The notes below the pieces were generated by a model that worked only from the letters and a program-made list of their open reading frames with translations, ran no database searches and had not been told where the DNA came from. Shown piece by piece: positions 36,301 through 45,343 of a stretch of 64,000 nt of DNA; within the stretch, counting starts at the first letter, position 1, and each line of letters opens with the position of its first letter. The position numbers and the translations under genes were made by a program. The stretch is from CAYXAA01 sp964462985 (lineage in GTDB: Bacteria; Pseudomonadota; Alphaproteobacteria; Rhizobiales; Stappiaceae). Location of the stretch: NCBI GenBank assembly GCA_964462985.1, contig CAYXAA010000022.1, forward strand, positions 1 to 64,000. The letters run 5' to 3'.

Positions 36301-37248
36301 ATGTCGCTCGCTCGCAGTGCCGCCGCTACAGATGCAGCCGGCCGCAAACCGACCCCATCGGCCGGACTGACCGCCGGTGACTTCGGCCTCTATGGCGCGA
36401 CCGTCCTCGTCTGGGGCTTCTCCTGGTATGCCATCAAACTCCAGGTCGGTACCGTCGCACCCGAGGTTTCGGTGTTCTGGCGTTTCGTGCTCGCCGCCGC
36501 CGTAATGATGGGTTTTGCGGGGGTAACCAAGGTCCGGCTTGGCTTTCCGCTCGCCGCGCATCTGCGGTTCGCCGGGCTCGGGGCGCTGCTGTTTTCCACC
36601 AACTTCACGCTGTTCTACTACGGCGGCGAACGACTGCCGTCAGGGCTGCTCTCGGTGGTGTTCTCGCTCGCCTCGGTGTTCAACCTGCTGCTCGGCTACC
36701 TCATCTTCCGCCAGACGATCAGCCGACGGGTGCTGCTCGGAGGGCTGCTCGGCTTCATCGGGGTGGCGCTGCTGTTCCGGCCGCAGATCCGTTCGGCGGC
36801 CGGCGGCTTCGACGCCGAGGCGCTAACCGGGCTCGCCTTCTGCGTTGCCGGCACGCTGTCGTTCTGCTTCGGCAACATGCTGTCGGCTTCGACGCAGAAG
36901 TCCGGCATTCCCGTCACCTCGGCCAACGCCTGGGGCATGATTTACGGTGCGATGTTTCTCGGGCTGTTCGCACTGTCGCGCGGCGCTTCCTTCGCCGTGG
37001 ATCCGACGGCAACCTATCTTGGCGCCCTGATCTATCTCGCCGTGTTCGCCTCGGTCGTCGCCTTCGCCTGCTATCTCACCCTGCTCGGCCGAATCGGTTC
37101 GGCGCGGGCCGGCTACGCCACGGTGATGTTTCCCGTGGTGGCGCTTCTGGTCTCGACCGTGCTGGAGGGCTTCGTCTGGACGCCGGACGTGGTCGCGGGG
37201 CTGGTCGCCGTGCTCGCCGGCAACGTTCTGGTACTGAGGCGAGGCTAG
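36301..37248 (+). CDS. EamA-family drug/metabolite transporter
   Basis: This 315-residue inner-membrane protein has ten predicted helices in two EamA repeats. Repeat 1 begins YGATVLVWGFSWYAIK; repeat 2 begins FCVAGTLSFCFGNMLSAS and ends with SRAGYATVMFPVVALLVSTVLEG-like segments (here ARAGYATVMFPVVALLV). It probably exports amino acids or metabolites; the substrate is unknown. ATG 36301 follows ACGGAGG; the longer frame from 35965 overlaps the divergent nudK promoter and is not used. Convergent with a LysR gene. Confidence 0.88.
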   Translation: MSLARSAAATDAAGRKPTPSAGLTAGDFGLYGATVLVWGFSWYAIKLQVGTVAPEVSVFWRFVLAAAVMMGFAGVTKVRLGFPLAAHLRFAGLGALLFSTNFTLFYYGGERLPSGLLSVVFSLASVFNLLLGYLIFRQTISRRVLLGGLLGFIGVALLFRPQIRSAAGGFDAEALTGLAFCVAGTLSFCFGNMLSASTQKSGIPVTSANAWGMIYGAMFLGLFALSRGASFAVDPTATYLGALIYLAVFASVVAFACYLTLLGRIGSARAGYATVMFPVVALLVSTVLEGFVWTPDVVAGLVAVLAGNVLVLRRG

Positions 37249-37264
37249 GGCCGGCCTGCGGCGG

Positions 37265-38146
37265 TCACTCGGCCGCCATCAGCAAGGAGACGTTGCCGAT
37301 CGCAGCGTGAATATGGCTGCAGAGGGCATCATGGACGGGGTCGGTGGCCTCGGCACTGCGCAACAGCGTGATCTCGCAATCGGGCAGGTTCGGAAAGCCG
37401 TCGCTCTCGGTCAGAATGCGCATGCCAGGGCGGATGGCGCTCTCCGGCAGCACCGCGATGGCAAGTCCGGCATGGACGGCACCGATAAGGGCGGTGGCGG
37501 TCGGCGAGGTGTAGGCGATGACGTGGCGCCGGTTGGCGCGATCGAGCGCGGCGATCGCCTGAGCGCGCCAGCAGCAGGTCGTCGGTCCGAGCGCCAGGCG
37601 CACGACCTCCTCGCAGTGGAGGCAGCGGTCGGCCGGTGCGACCCAATGCAGCTGCTCGCGGCGGATCACCTCGCCGGGCATGCCGATCACGTCGCTGGAA
37701 GTGACAATGGCAAGGTCGAGTTCGCCCTGGGCGATCATCCGGCTGGTCATGGCCGAACCCTGACATTGCACCGAGATCTCGATGGCCGGGTTGAGGCGGG
37801 CAAAGGCGGCGAGCACCTGTGGCAGCAGCCGCTCGGCATAGTCGTCGGGCAGGCCGAGACGGACACGGCCCACCAGCGACGGCTCGGCGAAGGCTGCCAG
37901 CGTCTCGTCGTTGAGCCTGATCATGCGCTGCGCATATTCAACGAGGCGGTAGCCTTCCTCCGTCAGTCGCGATTGACGACCGTCCTTGACGAAGATGGGC
38001 CGGCCCAGACGCTCCTCCAGCCGGCGCATCTGCATGGAGACCGCGGACTGGGTCTTATGAACGGCGTCGGCCGCGCGGGTGAAGCTGCCCAGTTCGGCAA
38101 TCGCCAAAAAGGTCCTCAACTGATCGATATCGAGCGCGTAGGCCAT
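37265..38146 (-). CDS. LysR-family transcriptional regulator
   Basis: This 293-residue regulator has an N-terminal HTH DIDQLRTFLAIAELGSFTRAADAVHKTQSAVSMQM and an effector domain beginning GRVRLGLPDDYAERLLPQVL. Such QSAVSMQ-type regulators often control exporters or oxidative functions. It is divergent from a DUF1127 gene across an AT-rich 187-base gap with homopolymer-rich promoter-like sequence. GGGAG supports ATG 38146; a TTG at 38164 is also in frame. Its target is not known; the DUF1127 gene or the EamA gene are the nearest candidates. Confidence 0.9.
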   Translation of the reverse strand: MAYALDIDQLRTFLAIAELGSFTRAADAVHKTQSAVSMQMRRLEERLGRPIFVKDGRQSRLTEEGYRLVEYAQRMIRLNDETLAAFAEPSLVGRVRLGLPDDYAERLLPQVLAAFARLNPAIEISVQCQGSAMTSRMIAQGELDLAIVTSSDVIGMPGEVIRREQLHWVAPADRCLHCEEVVRLALGPTTCCWRAQAIAALDRANRRHVIAYTSPTATALIGAVHAGLAIAVLPESAIRPGMRILTESDGFPNLPDCEITLLRSAEATDPVHDALCSHIHAAIGNVSLLMAAE

Positions 38147-38333
38147 CGGCGCGGCTCCCTGCAATCGCTGTTGCAGAGCAACCTATCATCATTATCGATT
38201 GTTTTCCATCGTAAACATTCGTTTGTTATATGGATGATCCGGCAACATATTTCCCTTCATCCAAGGAGGCACGGTCGCGAACCTGGTCCGCAGAACGGAC
38301 ACCTGACCGTGTCGCCCGAACGGGAGAACTGCC

Positions 38334-38630
38334 ATGACCAGCGTCAGCCCATCCCTCGCTTCCCTCCAAGGCCGCAGGCGGTCCACCGTGTTGCTTGCCG
38401 TCGACGGTATCACCGCGCTCCTGCGTTTCGCCGCCAACGCCTGGCGTGCCCGACGCAACCGCCGGGCCGTCGCCAACCTCCTCGGCTTCGACGATCACCT
38501 GCTCGCTGACATCGGCGTGACCCGCGCCGACGTAGCCTCCTCGATTGCCTCGAGCGACTGGGGCGACCCGAGCAGCCATCTCACGTCACTGCGCGAGGAG
38601 CGCCGCTCCGCGCGTCCGCGCACGCGCTGA
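38334..38630 (+). CDS. DUF1127 small protein
   Basis: This 98-residue basic protein has a DUF1127 domain at residues 37-62: NRRAVANLLGFDDHLLADIGVTRADV. The N-terminal part RRRSTVLLAVDGITALLRF is amphipathic. DUF1127 proteins in alphaproteobacteria are small arginine-rich proteins linked to RNA turnover and stress responses (CcaF1 in Rhodobacter is one). GGGAGAACTGCC precedes the ATG. Three hairpins and a Rho-independent terminator follow, suggesting a 3' UTR with RNA function. Confidence 0.85.
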   Translation: MTSVSPSLASLQGRRRSTVLLAVDGITALLRFAANAWRARRNRRAVANLLGFDDHLLADIGVTRADVASSIASSDWGDPSSHLTSLREERRSARPRTR

Positions 38631-38639
38631 AATGTGAGA

Positions 38640-38787
38640 GCAATCGCGTCCTATACGCCGACGCGATTGCGCCACACCTTCGGCCCACAGTCCGTGGGAT
38701 CGAAGGCCGTCCCGACCCTCTTTCCGCAGCCCTGTCGGCCCCCTCGCCGACAACACTCGCCCGCCTCTCCGGAGGCGGGCCTTTTTT
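38640..38787 (+). ncRNA. candidate structured 3' small RNA downstream of the DUF1127 gene
   Basis: Three hairpins follow in order. First: 11-bp perfect stem (GCAATCGCGTC at 38640-38650 with GACGCGATTGC at 38660-38670). Second: 7-bp stem (TGTCGGC at 38733-38739 with GCCGACA at 38746-38752) with a C-rich loop. Third: a 9-bp stem ending in T6, a terminator. There is no reading frame of note in this stretch. In Rhodobacter the CcsR small RNAs are processed from the 3' end of a DUF1127 gene; the layout here is similar, though the CCUCCUCCC motif of those RNAs was not found. Confidence 0.4.
38759..38787 (+). terminator. Rho-independent terminator
   Basis: A 9-bp stem (GCCCGCCTC / GAGGCGGGC) with a TCCG loop is followed by C and six T. 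This is the clearest intrinsic terminator in the window. It ends the DUF1127 transcript and any small RNA within it. Confidence 0.9.
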
Positions 38788-38815
38788 AGGAACGTGAGCA
38801 TGTCCCTGCCGGCGG

Positions 38816-39550
38816 TCAGCCCGGCGACCGCATCGAGGCGGCGAACAGGCGCTCGAACGCCTTGATCTGGCTGTCCTGGATGTCGCGGCCGAGCGTCAGC
38901 CAGGACTCGACAAGACGTGTGCCGTCCCCGTTGCCCGCCTGATCATCGGCAGGCGTCTCAGGCGCCGGCACATCCGCTTCAGACTGCCGTTCGGTCTCGC
39001 TCGCCGTTCCCGACCCGGCCGTAAGATAGCCGTCCCAGAACGAGCGCATCACATCGACAATGGGGGCGAAGGCCTGGGCCGGATTGGGCACAGGCTTCGG
39101 CCGCCCCCGCGCGTAGCCGGCAAGAAATGCGTCAAGCATCTCCCGGGCCGGGCCGACGGTAAACTGGCGCACGATGTTGCCGACGGTGAGGGTTGCCACC
39201 ACCGGCATAATGGTTTCTATGCCGGCGCGGCCGAGCCCGGTGCTGCGCGCCACTTGATCGGCGATCGCCTTCTGCACCTCGGCCGGTCCGAACACCAGTG
39301 CAAGCGGCTCGCCGAACAGGCTGCCGGGCGATGGTGCCGCCTTCGCCGCCCCAGGTCCGGGCAACAGCGCCATCAGGCTCGCCAGCCCGGCCGGCGTCGA
39401 GGCGTTGTACTTCAGGCCGGCCAACGCAGCCGGCATCAGGGCCTCGGCGGCCCGCAGCACGTCCTTCTGGTCCCAGCCGAACTGCCGCTGCATGGTCTCG
39501 GCGAGCGACTTCGGATCGAACGCCGGAGGAAAGCCCAAGAAGTCCGTCAT
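38816..39550 (-). CDS. DUF937-like protein
   Basis: This 244-residue cytoplasmic protein begins MTDFLGFPPAFDPKSLAETMQRQFGW. The middle QKAIADQVARSTGLGRAGIETIMPVVATLTVGNI has the repeating helix pattern of DUF937 proteins. Pro/Gly-rich linkers at 65-80 and 190-215 separate helical parts. The family is of unknown function. The ATG at 39550 is where the homology starts; the longer frame is not supported. It is downstream of gshA on the same strand (189-base gap). Confidence 0.6.
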   Translation of the reverse strand: MTDFLGFPPAFDPKSLAETMQRQFGWDQKDVLRAAEALMPAALAGLKYNASTPAGLASLMALLPGPGAAKAAPSPGSLFGEPLALVFGPAEVQKAIADQVARSTGLGRAGIETIMPVVATLTVGNIVRQFTVGPAREMLDAFLAGYARGRPKPVPNPAQAFAPIVDVMRSFWDGYLTAGSGTASETERQSEADVPAPETPADDQAGNGDGTRLVESWLTLGRDIQDSQIKAFERLFAASMRSPG

Positions 39551-39739
39551 CAGCCGCAGGCTCCGGTGTACGACGAGATGGGTTCGACCGGCCCCAGCGT
39601 CGCGATCGATCGTCCACGAAGCCCGTATGCCGGAGGGGCGCCGCGTGCCCGCTCCGGGTATCAGGGCCTTGTGTCCGCTCCGGATCATCCCCGGTCCGCG
39701 TCCTGCGGTCAAATCGTGTTTGCCACGACGAAGCGGAAC

Positions 39740-41113
39740 TCAATAGGCGTAGTCACGAAACGCGTTGCGGACATCCTGTTCCCAGGCACCATAGTAGCGC
39801 TCAAGCATGGTGTCGGCCGGCGACCGGCCGCTCGCGACGGTCTCCTCGACCGCCGCAAGATGGACCCGCTCGTCCTCGCCGCCGTCGTTGATGCGCGCGC
39901 GGCGCTTGAGGCCCTCGCTCGCCAGGGCGGTCATCTCCCGGGCAACGTCGAGCACGGTGCCGGACCGGAACGGCAGGGTCAGGCCGTGGCGCGGCACGCC
40001 GTCACGCAGGGCGCGCCGTTCCTCTGCGCTCCAGTCGCGCACGAGCTGCCAGGCCTGGTCGAGCACGCCATCATCGTAGAGAAGGCCGACCCACAAGGCA
40101 GGAAGCGCGCAGATCCGGCGCCAGGGACCACCGTCTGCACCGCGCATCTCAAGGTATTTCTTCAGCCGGACGTCCGGGAAAAGGGTCGACAGGTGGTTGT
40201 TCCAGTCGCCAAGGGTGGGCCGCGCATCCGGTACGCGGCCTTCGAGCGCTCCTGCCATGAAGGCGCGGAACGTGGTGCCGGTGACGTCATAGTAGATGTC
40301 GCCGCGCTTAACGAAATACATCGGCACGTCGAGCGCCCAGTCGACATAAGCCTCAAAGCCGAAGCCCTGCTCGAAGGCGAAGGGCAGCTGCCCCGTCCGA
40401 TCGGGATCGGTGTCGCGCCAGATCTCGGCCCGGAACGAGCGGAAGCCGTTGGGCTTGCCTTCGGTGAAGGGCGAGTTGGCGAAGATGGCGGTGGCGACCG
40501 GCTGCAGCGCCAGCCCGACGCGCATCTTCAGCACCATGTCGGCCTCTGACGAGAAGTCGAGGTTCACCTGGATCGTGGAGGTCCGGTACATCATGTCGAG
40601 CCCGAGCGAGCCGACCTTTGGCATGTATCGGGTCATGATGTCGTAGCGCGACTTCGGCATCCGCGGCACGTCCGCCCGACTCCAGGTCGGGGTCATGCCC
40701 AGCCCGAGAAAGCCGATGCCGAGCGGTTCGGCGACCTTGCGCACCTGCGAGAGATGCCCGTTCGCCTCGCGGCAGGTCTGATGCAGGGTCTCGAGCGGGG
40801 CGCCGGACAGCTCGAACTGTCCGCCGGGCTCAATGGAAATCGCGCCGCCGCCGGCCGGATCGGCAAGACCGATAATGTGGCCGTTGTCGCTGATGCGCTC
40901 CCAGCCGAGCAGCGTCTCCATGCCTTCGAGCACGGCCCGGATGCCTCTGGGACCTTCATAGGGGATTGGTGAGAGGTCGGAGCGGTTGAAGCCGAATTTC
41001 TCGTGCTCGGTTCCGATCCTGAAGCCTTCCTTCGGCTTGCAGCCCGAGGCGAGCACGGCGCTGAGGTCATCTGTGTTCTCGACCGGAGTCGAATCGATCG
41101 TATCGCGGGCCAT
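39740..41113 (-). CDS. gshA: glutamate--cysteine ligase (GshA, plant/alphaproteobacterial type)
   Basis: This 457-residue enzyme makes gamma-glutamylcysteine, the first step of glutathione synthesis. The N-terminus reads KPKEGFRIGTEHEKFGF, and the active-site stretches include SIEPGGQFELSGAP, YRTSTIQVNLDFSSE and the C-terminal SGRSPADTMLERYYG. The length and pattern match the type shared by plants and alphaproteobacteria, not the E. coli type. It lies 236 bases downstream of rsmE on the same strand, a neighbourhood I know from related genomes. Confidence 0.95.
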   Translation of the reverse strand: MARDTIDSTPVENTDDLSAVLASGCKPKEGFRIGTEHEKFGFNRSDLSPIPYEGPRGIRAVLEGMETLLGWERISDNGHIIGLADPAGGGAISIEPGGQFELSGAPLETLHQTCREANGHLSQVRKVAEPLGIGFLGLGMTPTWSRADVPRMPKSRYDIMTRYMPKVGSLGLDMMYRTSTIQVNLDFSSEADMVLKMRVGLALQPVATAIFANSPFTEGKPNGFRSFRAEIWRDTDPDRTGQLPFAFEQGFGFEAYVDWALDVPMYFVKRGDIYYDVTGTTFRAFMAGALEGRVPDARPTLGDWNNHLSTLFPDVRLKKYLEMRGADGGPWRRICALPALWVGLLYDDGVLDQAWQLVRDWSAEERRALRDGVPRHGLTLPFRSGTVLDVAREMTALASEGLKRRARINDGGEDERVHLAAVEETVASGRSPADTMLERYYGAWEQDVRNAFRDYAY

Positions 41114-41349
41114 TCAGTAGTCCCCAGGGAGCGCCCGGTGTCATCCGGACACCAAGGCAAGGCTCCTGAATAACGGAAAGGACCGTCCGTCTCCCGCGGC
41201 GGTCACCCGCCCCGAGTGGGTCGATCCCGGCAAGTTGGCGCGCACATTACTCAGCCGACCGGCCCTCTACAAACGCGAAGTCGAGCGACCTCGCCAAAAG
41301 CGCCCGGAGGTTATCGGGTGCGGCATCCCAGCCGGCAAGTACCGGCTCC

Positions 41350-42099
41350 TCACCGCCAGTCGCCAAGGACCGCCTGAATGACGGCAAGCGCCGCCACGGC
41401 CGCCGTGTCCGCCCTCAAAACCCGCGGTCCGAGCGGAATTGGCGTTACGAACCGCTGCGACCTGAGCAGGGCACGCTCCTCCTCTGCAAAGCCTCCCTCC
41501 GGACCGATCAGAACGGCAAGCGGCCCCTCTCCGATCTGGGCAAGGGCGCCCAGCGGATTCTGGCTCGCCTCGCCCTCGTCGCAGAACAACAGATGGCGAT
41601 CCAAATCCGTCGTCAACCAGTTCTTGAGTACGGCCCTCAGCGGAACCGGCTCGGCAACCGTAGGCACGGCAAGGACGCCGCATTGCTCGCAGGCTTCGAT
41701 GACATTGGCTTCCATGCGCTGAAGGTTGAGGCGGGAGACCTGTGTGTGCTGCGTAAGCACGGGCCGGAGCGCGCCGACACCCATCTCCACTGCTTTCTGT
41801 ACCATGTAGTCGAGGCGGGCCTGCTTCAATGGCGCGAACAGGTAGTGCAGGTCGGGCAGCGGAGTCTGGAGCCGGGTCTGCTCGCCAAGCTCGAGATAGC
41901 AGGCCCGGCGGCCTTCGGGGCGAATCGTCGCGCGCCATTCGCCGTCACGACCGTTGAAGACCAGAATCTCGTCGCCATCCGTGAGCCGGAGCACATTGAT
42001 GAGGTAGTTCGTCTGGGCACGGTCGACCTCGATCCGGGCCCCGGGGGCGAGGATGTGGCGCAGGAACAGGCGCTGGGTGCGGAAGTCGGAGCGTGTCAT
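41350..42099 (-). CDS. rsmE: 16S rRNA (uracil-1498-N3)-methyltransferase RsmE
   Basis: This 249-residue SPOUT-class methyltransferase modifies U1498 of 16S rRNA. The N-terminal PUA-like domain starts RLFLRHILAPGARIEVD. The trefoil-knot SAM-binding segments are AVLIGPEGGFAEEERALL and VTPIPLGPRVLRADTAAVAAL. ATG 42099 gives the family length; a longer frame to 42357 has no homologous sequence. It is divergent from xseA with 117 bases between. Confidence 0.94.
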   Translation of the reverse strand: MTRSDFRTQRLFLRHILAPGARIEVDRAQTNYLINVLRLTDGDEILVFNGRDGEWRATIRPEGRRACYLELGEQTRLQTPLPDLHYLFAPLKQARLDYMVQKAVEMGVGALRPVLTQHTQVSRLNLQRMEANVIEACEQCGVLAVPTVAEPVPLRAVLKNWLTTDLDRHLLFCDEGEASQNPLGALAQIGEGPLAVLIGPEGGFAEEERALLRSQRFVTPIPLGPRVLRADTAAVAALAVIQAVLGDWR

Positions 42100-42216
42100 G
42101 GCAGCGAGGCTACCCGAAGCGGCTGCATCGCTCCACCGTTGAAAGTCGAGGATCGGCGCTTGACCTCGGCGTCCGGCTGCGGTCACCTCACCCGATCCAG
42201 GCGAAGCGACAGTCCC

Positions 42217-43782
42217 GTGAGCGACACCCCCAGCAACATCGGCGAATACACGGTCTCGGAAATTTCCGGTGCGATCCGGCGAACGGTCGAAGACACGTTC
42301 GGCTGGGTCCGTGTCCGGGGTGAGCTCGGCCGGATCTCGAGGCCGGCCTCCGGTCACATCTATCTCGACCTGAAGGACGACCGTGCCGTGCTGTCAGGCG
42401 TGATTTGGAAAGGCAACGCCGGGCGGCTTCAGATTCAGCCGGAGCAGGGCCTCGAGGTGATCGCCACCGGCAAGATCACGACCTTCCCGGGTCAGTCCAA
42501 GTACCAGATGATCATCGACGCGCTGGAGCCGGCCGGCGTCGGCGCGCTGATGGCGCTGCTCGAAGAGCGCAAGAAGCGGCTCGGCGCCGAGGGATTGTTC
42601 GCGCCCGAGCGCAAGCGGCGGCTGCCGACGCTGCCGATGGTGATCGGCGTCGTCACCTCCCCCACCGGCGCCGTGATCCGCGACATTTTGCACCGGATTG
42701 CCGACCGCTTTCCGCTGCATGTCCTGGTCTGGCCTGTTCGGGTCCAAGGCGAGACCTGCGGCCGCGAGGTGGCGAACGGCATCCGCGGCTTCAATGCGCT
42801 TCAGGTCGGCGGCCCGATCCCGCGGCCGGATGTCATCATCGTTGCCCGTGGCGGCGGCAGCATCGAAGATCTCTGGGGCTTCAACGACGAGATCGTCGTA
42901 CGCGCCGCTGCCGCCTCTGACATTCCGCTGATCTCCGCCGTCGGCCACGAGACCGACTGGACGCTGATCGACCTTGCCGCCGACCTGCGGGCACCGACGC
43001 CGACGGGCGCGGCCGAGATTGCCGTGCCGGTGCGCTCCGAGCTCCTGGCAACGGTCGACGACCTATCGCGCCGCCTATCCTCAGGGCTGCTCCGCCTGGT
43101 GCAGGCCCGCCGGACCGAGCTCAGGGCCGCCGGCGCCGCGCTGCCCTCGCCGCGCGACCTGCTGGCGCTGCCGAGGCAGCGGCTCGACACGGCGAGCCTG
43201 CGTCTCGATCCGGCGCTGCGCAATACCGTGCGGGGCCACCGGGCGCAGTTCGAAACCTGCTCGGTGCGCCTGTCGGACCGGGTGCTGCGGCAGATGATCG
43301 CCCGCGCCCACGACCGCCTCACCATCCTGTCGGACCGCAAGCTGAGGGCACTCGGCGTTGCAACCGAGCGGCGCCGGGCCCGGTTTGAAGCCGTCGGCGA
43401 CCGGTTCCGGCGCACGCCGTACCGTCTTTCCGAACGGATCGATCTCTGCCGCGAGCGGCTCGAAGCCCTCGCGGCCCGGGCCGAGCGCTGCCACCGGCAG
43501 CGGCTCGCGGCCGAGCGCAGCCGTCTCGAAGCGGCCGGAAAGCTGTTGCAGTCGCTGTCCTATAAGAGCGTGCTGCAACGCGGCTTCGCTCTTGTGCGAG
43601 ACGAGGAGGGCCGCCCGCTGCGGTCGGCAGCAGGCGTCGCCCCGGGTTCGGGCCTTTCGGTGGAGTTTGGCGACGAGACCCGGCTTGAGGCGATCGTGGC
43701 ACCGGGGGCGGCCACGACAGACCCCAACGCCAAGCCCCGGCGGCGGAAATCGTCTTCTCCGCGCCAGGGGGACCTGTTCTGA
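42217..43782 (+). CDS. xseA: exodeoxyribonuclease VII large subunit (XseA)
   Basis: This 521-residue subunit degrades single-stranded DNA together with XseB, which is not in the window. The N-terminal OB fold starts NIGEYTVSEISGAIRRTVEDTFGWVRVRGELG. The catalytic domain has VVTSPTGAVIRDILHRI, PDVIIVARGGGSIEDLWGFNDE and SAVGHETDWTLIDLAAD. A long arginine-rich coiled coil follows, and the C-terminus has YKSVLQRGFALVRDEEG. The GTG at 42217 is where OB-fold homology begins. The upstream part of the open frame lies antisense to rsmE and is not coding. Confidence 0.95.
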   Translation: MSDTPSNIGEYTVSEISGAIRRTVEDTFGWVRVRGELGRISRPASGHIYLDLKDDRAVLSGVIWKGNAGRLQIQPEQGLEVIATGKITTFPGQSKYQMIIDALEPAGVGALMALLEERKKRLGAEGLFAPERKRRLPTLPMVIGVVTSPTGAVIRDILHRIADRFPLHVLVWPVRVQGETCGREVANGIRGFNALQVGGPIPRPDVIIVARGGGSIEDLWGFNDEIVVRAAAASDIPLISAVGHETDWTLIDLAADLRAPTPTGAAEIAVPVRSELLATVDDLSRRLSSGLLRLVQARRTELRAAGAALPSPRDLLALPRQRLDTASLRLDPALRNTVRGHRAQFETCSVRLSDRVLRQMIARAHDRLTILSDRKLRALGVATERRRARFEAVGDRFRRTPYRLSERIDLCRERLEALAARAERCHRQRLAAERSRLEAAGKLLQSLSYKSVLQRGFALVRDEEGRPLRSAAGVAPGSGLSVEFGDETRLEAIVAPGAATTDPNAKPRRRKSSSPRQGDLF

Positions 43783-44052
43783 CAAGGAACGGATGCAACG
43801 CGCCGCCCCGTCTCAACCAGATCGCGCACCGCTCGCCGGACATGCCGAAGGCGCTCTCCGCGGCGGTGGTGGCAGGACGAGAGCGAGCGGCTCCAACGCA
43901 GCGTCGCTAGGTTTCGCCACGGACGGTCGTGGCGATCACAGCGGACGTGGAACCTGTCGGCCGGCCGGCGGATGGACAGTGGTCTGCCCCACCGGTAACA
44001 CTTCGCAGCCTCGGGCGGCGCGGATCGCCGGGACACGAATGAGGAAACGCCG

Positions 44053-45207
44053 ATGGACTTCGCCCTCACCGAGGAAGAGGTGATGATCCGCGACACCGCA
44101 CACCGGCTCGCGGCGGATCGCCTGGCACCGCTGGCCGAAACGCTCGACCGCGGCGGGGGCCGCGACGGCTTTCTCGCCAATCTCAGACTGCTGGCCGAAA
44201 ACGGCTTCATGGGCCTCAATATTGCGGCCGACTACGGCGGCACGGACGCCGGCACGGTGGCCTTCGCGCTCGCTGTCGAGGAACTCGGCCGCGCCTGCGC
44301 CTCGACCGGGGTCACGGTCTCCGTCACCAACATGGTCGCCGAGGTGATCCAGGCCGTCGGGTCGGACGAGCAAAAGCAGGCCTACCTGCCGAAGCTCACG
44401 GACGGCACCTATCCGGCCGGTGGCTTCTGCCTGACGGAATCCGGCGCCGGTTCCGATCCGTCGGCGATGAAGACCCGCGCGGTCAAGGACGGCAACCATT
44501 ATGTGCTGAACGGCGCCAAGCTCTACATCACCTCCGCCGCCTATGCTGGCGTCTTCGTGGTCTGGGCGGTGACCGACCCTTCTGCGCCGAAGGGCAAGGG
44601 CATTTCCTGCTTTCTCGTCGAGGCCGGCACGCCGGGCCTCGTCATCGGCAAGGCCGAGAAGAAGATGGGACAGACCGGCTCGGCGACCCATGAAGTGCTG
44701 TTCGAGGACTGCCGCGTGCCGGCGACGGCGATGATGGGCCGCGAGAACGACGGATTTCGCATTGCCGTCGGCGAACTCGCCGGCGGCAGGATCGGGATTG
44801 CCGCGCTGTCGCTCGGGATCGCCCGCGCGGCGATGGAGGCTGCGAAGGCCTATGTCAAGGAGCGGCGCCAGTTCGACCGCCCGATCGCCGACATGCAGGG
44901 CGTGCAGTGGATGATCGCCGACCGCGAGACCGAGCTGGAGGCCGCCAGGCTGCTGATCCTGCAGGCGGCACACCTTAAGGACTCCGGCAGACCATTCGCG
45001 AAGGAGGCATCGATGGCCAAGCTGTTCGCCTCCGAGGCGGCCCAGCGCGCGACCTATACGGCGCTGCAGCTGCACGGCGGCGCCGGCTATATCGCCGACC
45101 TGCCCCTGGAACGCTATGCCCGCGACGCCCGTATCACAACCATCTACGAGGGTACGAGCGAGATCCAGCGGCTGGTGATCGCTCGCGAGGTGATGAAGGC
45201 GGTGTGA
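44053..45207 (+). CDS. acyl-CoA dehydrogenase
   Basis: This 384-residue FAD enzyme oxidises an acyl-CoA at the alpha-beta bond. Order: N-terminal helical domain (TEEEVMIRDTAHRLAAD), the FAD stretch CLTESGAGSDPSAMKT, the middle beta domain, and the C-terminal domain with the catalytic Glu in TTIYEGTSEIQRLVIAREVM. Which chain length or branched substrate it takes is unknown. A GAGGAAA site precedes the ATG. The 270 bases after xseA hold nothing convincing. Confidence 0.92.
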   Translation: MDFALTEEEVMIRDTAHRLAADRLAPLAETLDRGGGRDGFLANLRLLAENGFMGLNIAADYGGTDAGTVAFALAVEELGRACASTGVTVSVTNMVAEVIQAVGSDEQKQAYLPKLTDGTYPAGGFCLTESGAGSDPSAMKTRAVKDGNHYVLNGAKLYITSAAYAGVFVVWAVTDPSAPKGKGISCFLVEAGTPGLVIGKAEKKMGQTGSATHEVLFEDCRVPATAMMGRENDGFRIAVGELAGGRIGIAALSLGIARAAMEAAKAYVKERRQFDRPIADMQGVQWMIADRETELEAARLLILQAAHLKDSGRPFAKEASMAKLFASEAAQRATYTALQLHGGAGYIADLPLERYARDARITTIYEGTSEIQRLVIAREVMKAV

Positions 45208-45232
45208 GAGAGCCTGCGGGGCCGGCTGGGGA

Positions 45233-45246
45233 TTGACGAGCGTCAA
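45233..45246 (+). promoter_or_regulatory. FNR/FixK-type binding site upstream of usp
   Basis: TTGAC-GAGC-GTCAA matches the consensus TTGAY-N4-RTCAA exactly and is a perfect palindrome. A -10-like TAGTCT lies at 45269-45274, which would put transcription start near 45281. The box centre is then at about -41.5, the classic position for activation by FNR/FixK. The stress-protein and acyl-CoA synthetase genes that follow are typical low-oxygen targets in alphaproteobacteria. Confidence 0.7.
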
Positions 45247-45343
45247 GGAAGGCTCGCCGAACCACCGCTAGTCTCTCACGGATGATAGCATGAGGCTCGG
45301 CAACCGGGTGCGTTTCCGGTTCAGTACACGGAGGGACTGCGAC

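Noticed and set aside
41593..42216. Upstream extension of the xseA frame
   Set aside because: It is antisense to rsmE. XseA homology begins only at the GTG at 42217.
43794..44052. Frame after xseA as a small downstream gene
   Set aside because: There is no ribosome site and no family pattern. The DUF2093 protein that I expected after xseA was not found.
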